In this document: one piece after another, positions 1-6,965 of the stretch
Numbering within the stretch: position 1 is the first letter of the stretch
How the letters are laid out: every line of letters begins with the position of its first letter
DNA from: Propionimicrobium sp963511305
Lineage (GTDB): Bacteria > Actinomycetota > Actinomycetes > Propionibacteriales > Propionibacteriaceae
Direction of reading: 5' to 3'
Length of the DNA: 33,881 nt
Assembly (NCBI GenBank): GCA_963511305.1
Contig: CAUPIJ010000021.1
Coordinates: forward strand, 1-33,881
Made by a program: the position numbers and the translations under genes
Notes under the pieces: generated by a model
What the model saw: the letters and a program-made list of their open reading frames with translations, nothing else
Told to the model about the DNA's origin: nothing
Databases searched by the model: none

Positions 1-260
1 ATCTTCAACCCCAATGCCTTGACCACCTTCGAGATCGTCGCGAAAGATGGATTTCCATCTTCAGATAACGATTTATATAGGGACTCTCTGTTCAGATTTG
101 TCTCTCTAGCGAGACTCGTCATGCCACGGGCCTTCGCTATGTCCCTGAGCACAACCTGGACAGTCTTCGTATCTCCATCTTCGAGTGCAATCGCTAGGTA
201 GTCAGCGATTGCTTCTTCGCTATCCAAATATTTACTCGCGTCGAACTTAGAAAACTTCAT
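1..260 (-). CDS. HigA-type antitoxin, C-terminus cut by window edge
   Basis: Reading the minus strand from ATG at 260-258 gives an open frame of 86 codons that runs off the window. It begins MKFSKFDASKYLDSEEAIAD and continues through an HTH-like segment with SLARETNLNRESLYKSLS and FATISKVVKALGL. This is the pattern of the addiction-module antidote family (HigA-like, HTH_XRE fold), which is about 95-100 residues, so only a few residues should be missing. A strong Shine-Dalgarno (AGGAGG) sits 7-8 nt before the ATG. The ATG lies inside the end of the toxin gene (14-nt overlap), so the two are translationally coupled. The toxin-first order is typical of higBA. Expected role: bind and neutralise the upstream toxin and repress the operon. 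The sequence is AT-richer than the neighbouring chromosome, which fits a mobile module. Confidence 0.85.
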   Translation of the reverse strand, partial: MKFSKFDASKYLDSEEAIADYLAIALEDGDTKTVQVVLRDIAKARGMTSLARETNLNRESLYKSLSEDGNPSFATISKVVKALGLK

Positions 261-567
261 CAGTCCTCCTAACTTCTCGAGCTAACCGCTGAGCGACCTT
301 GATATCTCTGCGCTGGCTCGATTTGTCTCCGCCTGCCAGCAAAAGCACTGTTACTTCACCAAGTTGAGTGAAGTAAACGCGATAGCCAGCACCAAAATAA
401 AATCGCATTTCGTTAACAGCATTTCCCACAGCTTTAATGTCGCCAACCATCTCGCCATGGGCTTCACATCTCGCTAACCAGTGAAGAATACGCCTCTGCG
501 CATTCTTGTCTTTCAGTTTCTCTAACCACGAGTCGAAGAGTTCGCTCGAGATAATTTCAATACCCAT
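247..567 (-). CDS. HigB/RelE-type toxin (addiction module killer protein)
   Basis: This is a 106-residue protein from ATG 567; a GTG at 579 would add four residues. I prefer the ATG because family members start close to the EIISSELFDSWLEKLKD-like segment. The features match the phage-derived Gp49-like/HigB family: LF-x-W-L-x-KLKD near the N-terminus, AQRRILHWLAR, GNAVNEMRFYFGAGYRVYF, then VTVLLLAGGDKSSQRRDI at the C-terminus. Family members are RelE-fold, ribosome-dependent mRNA interferases acting in the cytoplasm. The next gene, overlapping by 14 nt, is its HigA-like antitoxin. There is no good ribosome binding site before either start, so the exact start and transcript end are uncertain. 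A short inverted repeat overlaps the start region and may be the autoregulatory operator. Confidence 0.85.
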   Translation of the reverse strand: MGIEIISSELFDSWLEKLKDKNAQRRILHWLARCEAHGEMVGDIKAVGNAVNEMRFYFGAGYRVYFTQLGEVTVLLLAGGDKSSQRRDIKVAQRLAREVRRTDEVF

Positions 568-569
568 AT

Positions 570-587
570 TGTAGTCCACAAGCTACA
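570..587. promoter_or_regulatory. Inverted repeat over the toxin start, candidate HigA operator
   Basis: TGTAG (570-574) and CTACA (583-587) form a 5-bp inverted repeat with an 8-nt spacer, directly at the beginning of the toxin-antitoxin operon. HigA antitoxins repress their own promoter through such dyads (established for the family). The assignment is an inference from position only. Confidence 0.35.
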
Positions 588-592
588 GAAGC

Positions 593-633
593 GAATAAAA
601 AACTCGGCAGAGTTGCATGTTTGCTCTGCCGAG
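593..633 (-). terminator. Rho-independent terminator of the HIT gene
   Basis: CTCGGCAGAG (603-612) and CTCTGCCGAG (624-633) form a perfect 10-bp stem with an 11-nt loop. Read on the minus strand the stem is followed at once by TTTTTTATT, so it terminates transcription leaving the HIT gene before the toxin-antitoxin operon. Confidence 0.85.
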
Positions 634-652
634 AGATTAAACGCTTCGAAAA

Positions 653-1096
653 CTACTCAGCGCTGCCCAACCTTTCCGGGACGTATTCTCCGTGCCCTTG
701 TTCAACCAGGGCCATGCGGATTCGTTCCGTCGCCATCGCCAGTTGCTTCGGGTCTGCATTCTCGGCGGCGTTAGCCATCGAGAGCTCGCCCTCACCCCAA
801 GCCGGCAGCACGTGCAAGTGGACGTGCGGCACGTCGAAACCGGCGATCATCATCGTGGCGCGTGGGGCGTCGAATGCCTTTTCCTGGGCGCGCCCGATCT
901 TGGCGGCGACGCACATCAGGTGGGCTAGCGTGGCGTCGTCGAGATCGGTGAACTTTGCCACCTCAGCCCGCGGCACCACCAGCATGTGGCCGTCGGTGAT
1001 GGGGTTGATGGAGGCGAAGACGACGCAGACCTCGTCGGCCCAAGCGAAATTTCCGGGCAGCTCGCCGTTGATGATTTTCGTAAAAACAGTGCTCAT
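653..1096 (-). CDS. HIT family protein (histidine triad nucleotide hydrolase)
   Basis: A 147-residue cytosolic protein of the histidine triad superfamily. The N-terminal TVFTKIINGELPG and the catalytic triad HxHxH in VPHVHLHVLP (about residues 90-99) are diagnostic. Also typical are the segment after FASINPITDGHMLVVPR and the C-terminal helix. HIT proteins of this size hydrolyse nucleoside phosphoramidates or dinucleoside polyphosphates; the real substrate here is unknown. The start at ATG 1096 fits the family's N-terminus. No clear Shine-Dalgarno is visible. A TAAGCT box (1103-1108, minus) lies 6 nt before the ATG, so a leaderless transcript is possible. A terminator follows, making it a single-gene unit. 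The divergent neighbour is a small membrane peptide. Confidence 0.93.
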   Translation of the reverse strand: MSTVFTKIINGELPGNFAWADEVCVVFASINPITDGHMLVVPRAEVAKFTDLDDATLAHLMCVAAKIGRAQEKAFDAPRATMMIAGFDVPHVHLHVLPAWGEGELSMANAAENADPKQLAMATERIRMALVEQGHGEYVPERLGSAE

Positions 1097-1112
1097 GCCT
1101 ACAGCTTAGGGC

Positions 1113-1141
1113 TCACATCGTGCAGCTCACGGTGCTGTCAA
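1113..1141 (-). promoter_or_regulatory. Candidate promoter for the HIT gene
   Basis: On the minus strand a perfect TTGACA (1141-1136) is followed after 17 nt by the weak box ATGTGA (1118-1113), placing a start site about 10-15 nt before the ATG at 1096. The -35 is good and the -10 is poor. A leaderless alternative uses TAAGCT at 1108-1103. Confidence 0.3.
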
Positions 1142-1221
1142 CATTTAACTTGCTAGCTCGAAGTTGTCCGCGAAGTCACTAAATGGCAGATTCTTTGGTT
1201 AACAGGGCTACATTTGTGGAC

Positions 1222-1350
1222 ATGAGAGGTCGTCTACTTACCTTTTTGTCTTTGGTGGGCCTAGCCATCGGTGCGGTAGCACTCGCCTCGCGCAGGCGAC
1301 GCGCCTACGAGGCCGCGCTGTGGAGCTCCGCAACAGATCCGCTGCCGTGA
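1222..1350 (+). CDS. Small single-pass membrane protein, 42 residues
   Basis: The frame from ATG 1222 to TGA 1348-1350 encodes MRGRLLTFLSLVGLAIGAVA followed by a stop-transfer RRRR cluster and the tail YEAALWSSATDPLP. It has one hydrophobic helix (about residues 5-22), then a basic patch and a short cytoplasmic tail, so the N-terminus is predicted outside. Small proteins with this plan and an E-x-x-LW-x-x-A-T-D-like end are common and uncharacterised in Actinobacteria, as I recall. An in-frame GTG at 1216 would add two residues. A TACATT box at 1209-1214 sits 8 nt before the ATG and no Shine-Dalgarno is seen, so the mRNA may be leaderless. It converges head to head, with zero spacing, on the stop of the heparinase-like gene. 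Confidence 0.6.
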   Translation: MRGRLLTFLSLVGLAIGAVALASRRRRAYEAALWSSATDPLP

Positions 1351-3138
1351 CTAGGTGTTTTTTCGCACGCAACGAGGCCAGTCGAGCACTAATTTGTGTC
1401 CACCAGCCGCAACCTCGATGCGCCTCGGTTTCCGCTCGGTGGCGACTGCGTCGAATATATACCGGTCGTAGTCAGAGCCGATTTCGTGGCCATCGAAGGT
1501 GAACTTGCCTCTCCACTTCAGCGTGTAGCTCGAGAACGGCGTGACCAGATGCATACTTCGATCATTTAGGGTCAGGCGGCACGAACGCAGGTGTGAGATA
1601 AACGCGCCTATCGAGCCGAATTCCTCCTCGTCAGCTAGTACCACCGCGTAGCCGGTCAGCAGTCCGCGCTGAATAAACTCTTCATCGCTGATCTGCTCGA
1701 AATTGTGGCTGCCGATGATCCCGACGAAGGCGTTACCCTTTCGCCCTGCTACCCAGTGCTGCCCAATCTTGGCTTGGTCGAACTCGACGAACGGAAAGTG
1801 GAAATGCGTATATTCCTTACGCTTGCCCTCTAAAAATCCGTGCCGGCAACGCAGGTCTTGTAGCGCTAGCAGCACGTTGCCATGCTGAACGATATCTGGG
1901 TTAATGCCGTTGTCGACCCAAGGGTTGACGTTTTTGCGGCCATTCACCCTAGCAGCGGGATGGTTACCAAAAACGTTGATGCCGCCGCGCAGACGCGCGT
2001 GCCACAGGTGCTGCTCGCCGCCGAACTCGCCGGGATGGTAGCGCTGTATGCTGCTCAACTGATAGTCGTCCGTGGCGAACATGTTGACGTTGCTGCGCTG
2101 GATCGCCCGACCCGCGACGAACGGATTTATCAGCTTTTGTACGCTCGCTACGGCGAATCTGGGCAGCCAGGTGAACGCTTTAAGGGGGCGCAAAATGCGG
2201 TTGCCGCGCGCATTAACGCCACGGGCTAGCAGCATCGAGTCCTTGATCGAATGACTGCTGGCAATCGCCTGCATCCCCCACCAAAAGCGCGCAAAGTCCA
2301 ACGCTCCCTCTCGCGGATAGTCCGGGTGCTTCTCCAGTTCTCTGGGCACCTCTCCGATGTCTAGGCCCTGCGAGATTTTTCCGCGGCGCTGTTCGTCTCT
2401 GGAACCCAGGTACTTGATTACCTCGGGCACTTGATAGCGGCTGCGGGTCAAAAATATGCTCGACAGCTTCTTCGGGTCTGCATCCACGTCCCCGCCGAAA
2501 GCGCTCGCCATAACGTCCGCGATCGGAGAGCCCTGCGGCTCGAAAATGTCCTCCGTGCTGGCTCGAGCACAGGCACTCGCAAGATTACCTTCGAAGGAAA
2601 ACAGTGCCGCGTCCAACAACAGCAGATCGAGGATCATCGTCGCCCTGACCTGAAGCGACCTGTTTTCAGCGTGCTCAATCAGCATGGTCAGCGCGGCGAC
2701 GCACCTTGCCATCGGGGCTGGAGAAAGCCACTCGCTTAAGCCGAATCTGAATCTGTCGGAAAGCCAAACCTGAATCTGAGTGGCCGCGTCCAACTGGATT
2801 TGGGCGCCCGTTCGGGAACCGATGAACTCGTCCTCCTTGAACGTCTGAGCGGCCAGATATTGCGCAACGCGAAAAGTAATCTGCCTATTTTCTGTCCAGT
2901 TGCTCAGCTGGTCTTTGCCCTGGGCATAGAAATTAAACCGAAACCGTAATATCGCCCTGCGGATCGTCTGTTTTAGTTCCTCCGGCAGATCAACGGTCAG
3001 GTAGGCACGCATTAACAGCAGCAAGGACTCGTCGGAGCCTTGACTTCGAGAGTTAATTCCCGAAACCAGCTCGAGGATGTGGCGTCGGTCAAGGCCGCCC
3101 GCACCGAACGGCAGTGACTGACCGGTATTACTGTTCAC
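1351..3138 (-). CDS. Heparinase II/III-like protein (putative polysaccharide lyase fold)
   Basis: A 595-residue protein from GTG 3138, chosen because AAGAAGGG lies about 7 nt upstream. The longest open frame starts at 3240 but would run into the divergent kinase gene. The N-terminal 330 residues are helical and rich in aromatic residues (LRFRFNFYAQ, SNWTENRQITFRVAQYLAAQ, FGLSEWLS), as in an alpha/alpha toroid. The C-terminal part has conserved-looking beta segments: FATDDYQLSSIQRYHPGEFG, GGEQHLWHARL, NVFGNHPA, NPWVDNG, VQHGNVLLAL, THFHFPFVEFD and VAGRKGNAFVGI. As I recall, uncharacterised heparinase/alginate-lyase-like proteins of Firmicutes and Actinobacteria carry the same order. No signal peptide is visible, so it is probably cytosolic. 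The substrate is unknown. It is a single gene, divergent from a two-component system that might regulate it. Confidence 0.65.
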   Translation of the reverse strand: MNSNTGQSLPFGAGGLDRRHILELVSGINSRSQGSDESLLLLMRAYLTVDLPEELKQTIRRAILRFRFNFYAQGKDQLSNWTENRQITFRVAQYLAAQTFKEDEFIGSRTGAQIQLDAATQIQVWLSDRFRFGLSEWLSPAPMARCVAALTMLIEHAENRSLQVRATMILDLLLLDAALFSFEGNLASACARASTEDIFEPQGSPIADVMASAFGGDVDADPKKLSSIFLTRSRYQVPEVIKYLGSRDEQRRGKISQGLDIGEVPRELEKHPDYPREGALDFARFWWGMQAIASSHSIKDSMLLARGVNARGNRILRPLKAFTWLPRFAVASVQKLINPFVAGRAIQRSNVNMFATDDYQLSSIQRYHPGEFGGEQHLWHARLRGGINVFGNHPAARVNGRKNVNPWVDNGINPDIVQHGNVLLALQDLRCRHGFLEGKRKEYTHFHFPFVEFDQAKIGQHWVAGRKGNAFVGIIGSHNFEQISDEEFIQRGLLTGYAVVLADEEEFGSIGAFISHLRSCRLTLNDRSMHLVTPFSSYTLKWRGKFTFDGHEIGSDYDRYIFDAVATERKPRRIEVAAGGHKLVLDWPRCVRKNT

Positions 3139-3230
3139 GCGATGACCCTTCTTGCTCGCAAGCAGACCAACATTAATTATTGTGCAACTTGTTCGCCCTT
3201 TTTTCGGGTTGTGGAGTTTAATTTTGAATT

Positions 3231-4439
3231 GTGCCAACAAATAATTCGCTGAGTTCCCCCGCGATTTCGAAATATCCGTCCGCGTTGGACGTCACGATCG
3301 CGGTCTGCGTCATGCTCGTGACGAGTTTCTGGGGCGATCTTTGGGGCCACGGGTCTGACTCGCAGAATTACCTGTTGTCGGTCTTCACCTCGGTTGGCAT
3401 GAGCCTTTCGTTGGTTTTCAGGCGTAGCCGGCCCTGGCTGATGCTGGCGCTGCTGTGTATTTTCGGTGGCGCGCAGATTCTGCTGGTTCCGCATCCGACT
3501 TGGGCGTTGGCAGCTATTCCGGTGGCTAGCTATTCGATAGCTAGAGTTATTCCGGGGACGTCAGCCAGGTGGCTGCCCGCGATCTGCGCGATCGGTGCGG
3601 TAATCGGCCCGATCAGCTGGACCAGCCAGATAGCGAATAAAAACGAGAAGGCTGAATCAATCGTCGCCCTCGTCCTGCTGTGCCTGGCGTGGATCACCAT
3701 CCCTTACCTGCTGGGCAGACGCGACCAGGAGACCGCGCAGGCCGAGCTAGAGCGCGCCGAGGGGGCGAGGCAGCGATACGAATCAGAGGTGGCTAGGCAG
3801 GCCGAGGCTGAGCGAGCCACGGAAACCAGGGTGCGAAATGAGATCGCTCGGGAGCTGCACGATATCGTCGCGCACTCGTTGTCGGTGATCGTCGTGCAGG
3901 CGGAGGGCGGCAAGGCTCTGGCAAAAAAGCACCCTGATAAGGCAGTTGACGTCCTCGATACCATCGGCGAGACCGGGCGCGAGGCTCTGATCGAGATGCG
4001 CCGGATAGTCGGCGTGCTGCGTAGCGGGAAGGACGCCGAATTCGCGCCTAGCCCCGGACTGGCTGACATCGCCGACCTGGTGAAACGGGCCGGATCGCGC
4101 GTGAGCCTTACAGAGCGCGGCGAGCGTCCGAGCGTCTCCCCGGTCGTCGGGCTGACCATCTATCGAGTCACCCAGGAGGCTCTGACCAACGTCATGAAGC
4201 ACTCCGGATCGGACGCACGCGTCACCGTCGGGCTGCGTTACGAGACTAACCAGATCGAGGTGTCGATTTATGACGACGGCGGCGAGGATAAAGCTAGGCC
4301 AGCGGAGGTGAGCGGCACAGGCTACGGCATCCGTGGCATGCGCGAGCGCGTTCAGGCAGTCGGTGGCAAGCTGAACGCCGGACCACTTGGCGCCGGCTGG
4401 CTTGTTCAAGCGGTAATCCCGATTAACCACAAGGGCTAA
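3231..4439 (+). CDS. Sensor histidine kinase, NarL/DesK type (HisKA_3)
   Basis: A 402-residue membrane kinase. Residues about 18-165 contain four or five hydrophobic segments with almost no extracytoplasmic loop, the plan of intramembrane-sensing kinases (LiaS/DesK group). A coiled region (about 165-200) leads to the dimerisation/phosphoacceptor motif RNEIARELHDIVAHSLSVIV, with His210 as the likely phosphorylated residue. The ATP-binding domain follows, with the N-box in YRVTQEALTNVMKHS and the G-box in GTGYGIRGMRERVQAVGG. The GTG start at 3231 has no Shine-Dalgarno; TAATTT at 3219-3224 is 6 nt upstream, so a leaderless start is likely. The response regulator follows after 50 nt. The stimulus is unknown; a short-loop membrane sensor often reports on the cell envelope (family knowledge, not shown here). 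Confidence 0.93.
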   Translation: MPTNNSLSSPAISKYPSALDVTIAVCVMLVTSFWGDLWGHGSDSQNYLLSVFTSVGMSLSLVFRRSRPWLMLALLCIFGGAQILLVPHPTWALAAIPVASYSIARVIPGTSARWLPAICAIGAVIGPISWTSQIANKNEKAESIVALVLLCLAWITIPYLLGRRDQETAQAELERAEGARQRYESEVARQAEAERATETRVRNEIARELHDIVAHSLSVIVVQAEGGKALAKKHPDKAVDVLDTIGETGREALIEMRRIVGVLRSGKDAEFAPSPGLADIADLVKRAGSRVSLTERGERPSVSPVVGLTIYRVTQEALTNVMKHSGSDARVTVGLRYETNQIEVSIYDDGGEDKARPAEVSGTGYGIRGMRERVQAVGGKLNAGPLGAGWLVQAVIPINHKG

Positions 4440-4489
4440 GCAAAACTTTTTGTAGCTTCGGCAATAATGTAACTAACCCTAGGAGCGAT

Positions 4490-5161
4490 ATGACTGAGAA
4501 CGAATCTGGCAAGCTACGCGTGATGCTCGTTGACGATCAGGCGCTGGTTCGCAGCGGCTTCAAGATGCTGATCGACGCCGAGGACGACATGGAGGTCGTG
4601 GCCGAGGCTTCCGACGGCAATGAGGCGCTTGCGGTGCTGGAGGCCGAGCAGGTGGACGTCGTGCTGATGGATATTCGCATGCCTGGCCTGGACGGGGTCG
4701 AGACCACCAAGCGCATAGTGGAGGAGAATCTGCCCACAAAGGTGCTAGTCCTGACCACTTTTGACCTTGACGAGTACGTGTTCAGCGCCCTCAAATCAGG
4801 GGCTTCTGGGTTCATGCTCAAGGACGCTCACCCAAGCGATCTGCTGAACGCCATTCGCGCAGTCAGCGAGGGGGATTCCGTTGTTGCACCAAGCGCAACT
4901 CGTCGACTGCTCGATCATGTGGTGCCTAACCTGCCGAGTTCTCCGCAGGACAACTCTGATCGACTTGATGTTCTTACCGACCGTGAGCGCGAGGTGCTCA
5001 CAGAGATCGCCAAGGGTGCGACGAACTCTGAGATCGCGGCCACGCTATTCATGGCCGAAGGAACGGTGAAGACGCACGTCGGGCGCCTGCTATCCAAGTT
5101 GAAGGCTCGCGACCGAGTGCAGTTGGTCTTGATCGCCCTTGAGTCGGGTATCGGGCGCTAG
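4490..5161 (+). CDS. Response regulator, NarL/LuxR family
   Basis: A 223-residue transcription factor partnered with the kinase just upstream. The receiver domain (about 9-125) has the acidic pair Asp15-Asp16, phosphoacceptor Asp61 in LMDIRMPGLDG, the Thr of VLTTFD and the Lys of GFMLKDA. The LuxR-type HTH (about 155-218) reads LTDREREVLTEIAKGATNSE followed by the recognition helix region AEGTVKTHVGRLLSKL. A ribosome binding site (AGGAG, 4480-4484) precedes ATG 4490. All key residues are present, so it should be active. Target genes are unknown; the divergent heparinase-like gene is one candidate by position. Confidence 0.95.
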   Translation: MTENESGKLRVMLVDDQALVRSGFKMLIDAEDDMEVVAEASDGNEALAVLEAEQVDVVLMDIRMPGLDGVETTKRIVEENLPTKVLVLTTFDLDEYVFSALKSGASGFMLKDAHPSDLLNAIRAVSEGDSVVAPSATRRLLDHVVPNLPSSPQDNSDRLDVLTDREREVLTEIAKGATNSEIAATLFMAEGTVKTHVGRLLSKLKARDRVQLVLIALESGIGR

Positions 5162-5206
5162 GCGGCTGGAAACTCAGCTCACGGGCCATAACGCCGACTA
5201 GAAAAA

Positions 5207-5255
5207 GGACAACATAAGAAAGTTTCGGACAACACCGCGCCTTGCCCGGACAACC
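5207..5255. repeat. Three direct GGACAAC repeats upstream of the sigma-like gene
   Basis: GGACAACA at 5207-5214, GGACAACA at 5227-5234 and GGACAACC at 5248-5255. The period is 20 and 21 nt, about two helical turns, so bound proteins would lie on one face of the DNA. They sit 34-82 nt before the sigma-like gene's ATG and after the response regulator's stop. They are probably an operator array; the binding protein is unknown. Confidence 0.5.
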
Positions 5256-5288
5256 TTGCGGTAAACAAGCTCCCGCGATGCTCGATTC

Positions 5289-5930
5289 ATGAGCATAGCT
5301 ACCAGACTAAATCAGCAATGGCGAGAGATCGCAGAAACACAACTTCGCTGGGCCGACGAGGGCCGCGAATTCACTACTGCCACAGAGGCGCTGACTCGTT
5401 GCCAGAACGAAGACTCCGTGGTGGCGGCACTCGTTCGCCGCGCCCAGGACGGCGAGCAGCTTTGCGGGCTGATCGTGCTCTACGCCACCCTCCCCCGCCT
5501 GAAAATGCTTGCCCGACGCGATCGCCAGCACAACCTTGATGACTACGTCGCTAACTTTTGGTTCAGGCTGATGACTTTCCCTGAGGCCAGGTTGCACAAG
5601 AATATCTTGGTCAATCTGGCGCTGGACACGATGAAGCAGCTAAAAAGGCAATGCCGTCGGCCCCTGGAGGTGCCTGGCAACGAGGATTTACCTAGACCGG
5701 ATGCTACCGATACCAGGGCGGAAGTCATCGACATGATCTCGGCCAGCAAGTCGCTCGGCTTGGTCAGCAGTAAAACTGCCGAGATAATCAAGACGATTTA
5801 TGTCGACGGTTATAGCGGTAAGGAGGCCGCACAGATCTATAACATCTCGCACGCCGCGGTTCGAAATCGCTGCTCAAACGCGACGAAGAAGTTGCGGATG
5901 CACGCGCAGGAGCTACTTGCCGCAGCGTAA
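5289..5930 (+). CDS. Sigma-70-like regulator (region 4 HTH), atypical
   Basis: A 213-residue protein. The central part (about 85-120), DDYVANFWFRLMTFPEARLH then LVNLALDTMKQLKRQCRRP, resembles a degenerate sigma region 2. The C-terminal 55 residues form a region-4-like HTH: SSKTAEIIKTIYVDGYSGKE, then QIYNISHAAVRNRCSNATKKLR. Proteins of this plan are annotated as RNA polymerase sigma-70 family in other Actinobacteria, but canonical region 2 motifs are not obvious here. It may therefore be a DNA-binding regulator and not a true sigma factor. Start: the ATG at 5278 in another frame is closed at once, leaving ATG 5289; no good Shine-Dalgarno is visible. No anti-sigma gene is adjacent. Three GGACAAC repeats lie upstream. 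The following 353 nt are noncoding. Confidence 0.65.
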   Translation: MSIATRLNQQWREIAETQLRWADEGREFTTATEALTRCQNEDSVVAALVRRAQDGEQLCGLIVLYATLPRLKMLARRDRQHNLDDYVANFWFRLMTFPEARLHKNILVNLALDTMKQLKRQCRRPLEVPGNEDLPRPDATDTRAEVIDMISASKSLGLVSSKTAEIIKTIYVDGYSGKEAAQIYNISHAAVRNRCSNATKKLRMHAQELLAAA

Positions 5931-6283
5931 CCACTTAGCCAATAAAACAGGTTGCCGCGCATTCCACACACGACACATCGCGCTTGTAATCGAGAGATCA
6001 GAGACCTGGTGCAAATGAGAAAATTTATTGCCTTATCACCCGCAACTCAAGAAGCAAGTTTTTCCGGCGCGACCAGGGTGCAACTTAATGCGACTGGAGT
6101 TGTACAAAATTGGCAGAAAAATCAGATTCTTTATATAGTTTTCTCAGACGCCCAGGGGGCTGTTAGGGGTGACTAGCAGCCCCCTGGTGCATTCTTAATC
6201 TTCGGCTCTCGCCACTTTCAGAAACCCTAAAGCAGCTCGCTTTCATTTAGTCAGTTTCTAGACTGGTAGCTAACCTAGTCTTC
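5931..6283. other. Noncoding gap between sigma-like and GNAT genes
   Basis: This 353-nt stretch is AT-richer than its flanks. I find no convincing gene. A 53-codon frame from ATG 6015 to 6176 exists, but has no ribosome binding site and no recognisable composition. The notable element is the long hairpin at 6152-6187, listed separately. The last 40 nt hold promoter-like TA-rich sequence before the GNAT gene. Confidence 0.5.
6152..6187. terminator. Strong hairpin without U-tract (terminator-like or RNA element)
   Basis: CCAGGGGGCTG (6152-6162) and CAGCCCCCTGG (6177-6187) are a perfect 11-bp stem. TTAG (6163-6166) and CTAG (6173-6176) extend it by four more pairs, one of them T-G, leaving a 6-nt loop. 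Neither side has a run of T, so it is not a textbook terminator. Actinobacteria do use hairpins lacking a U-tract as terminators (established). A structured small RNA is the alternative. Confidence 0.5.
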
Positions 6284-6955
6284 ATGCATATCGATCGTGT
6301 GACGAACCCAGAAGACGTCCGCCAGATTCACCTGGAGCTCATCGAAGAGAGCTTCCCACCCGACGAAAAGACATCCACTGACGTCTTCGTGGATGCCGTC
6401 AACTCTGGGAACACGATTCTTTACGGCGTAAAACTGGATGGTCGCTGGGCAGGCGAGGTGGCGCTTGAAGTTTACGACGAGAGAGACTTCGCCCTGATCT
6501 CGTGGCTTTCCACCGCCGAGCATAGCCGCGGCCGCGGCCTGGGCGGAAAGCTACTCCAGCTCGCAATCGACGAGGGCACTCGGCTGGGCGCCAAGTGGCT
6601 GATCGGCGAGATCGAGGATCCGGCGACGCCCGTCACCTCGGTCGCCCACGGCAACCCAGCCTCCAGGGCCCAGTTCTACGCCCGTCGCGGCGCGAAAGCC
6701 CTGCTGCTCGACTACCAGCAGCCGCCCATCGGCCCCGGAAAAAACGCCCTAGACATGTTGCTCATCGCCTTCTCGAAAGAGCCGCTGCCCGCCGCGCTGC
6801 CCAGCGAGCCGCTGGGGCGTTTCCTGCACAGCTACGTCGGCGATCACGAGGCCACTTGGCAGCGCCTGGAACCCGGTCTGGATAGTGTCGAGGTTGAGTT
6901 GATAGACCTAAACTCCGAAGCCTTTTCAAGATCCAGGCTGTCGGGGCGAAACTAG
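6284..6955 (+). CDS. GNAT family N-acetyltransferase
   Basis: A 223-residue protein. The GNAT core covers about residues 1-165: the N-terminal helices with EDVRQIHLELIEESFPPDE, central strands (WAGEVALEVYDERDFALISW), and the acetyl-CoA pyrophosphate-binding motif A in SRGRGLGGKLLQLAIDEG. The segment NPASRAQFYARRGAKALLLDY is the family's last helix and strand. The acceptor substrate cannot be read from the sequence. The C-terminal 50 residues (LGRFLHSYVGDHEATWQRLE onward) extend beyond the core. The MFS exporter starts 10 nt after its stop, so the two are probably co-transcribed. An acetyltransferase plus exporter pair can serve detoxification, but that is inference. Confidence 0.85.
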   Translation: MHIDRVTNPEDVRQIHLELIEESFPPDEKTSTDVFVDAVNSGNTILYGVKLDGRWAGEVALEVYDERDFALISWLSTAEHSRGRGLGGKLLQLAIDEGTRLGAKWLIGEIEDPATPVTSVAHGNPASRAQFYARRGAKALLLDYQQPPIGPGKNALDMLLIAFSKEPLPAALPSEPLGRFLHSYVGDHEATWQRLEPGLDSVEVELIDLNSEAFSRSRLSGRN

Positions 6956-6965
6956 CGAGCTTCTG

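Noticed and set aside
19..201. Plus-strand 60-codon open frame
   Set aside because: It lies opposite the HigA-like antitoxin, whose minus-strand translation has a clear HTH pattern, ribosome binding site and overlap with the toxin.
3139..3240. N-terminal extension of the heparinase-like protein
   Set aside because: It would overlap the start of the divergent kinase gene; the GTG at 3138 has a good ribosome binding site.
5952..6176. Possible small gene in the gap before the hairpin
   Set aside because: No ribosome binding site, no recognisable domain, and the frame ends inside the hairpin. A 53-codon version from ATG 6015 cannot be excluded.
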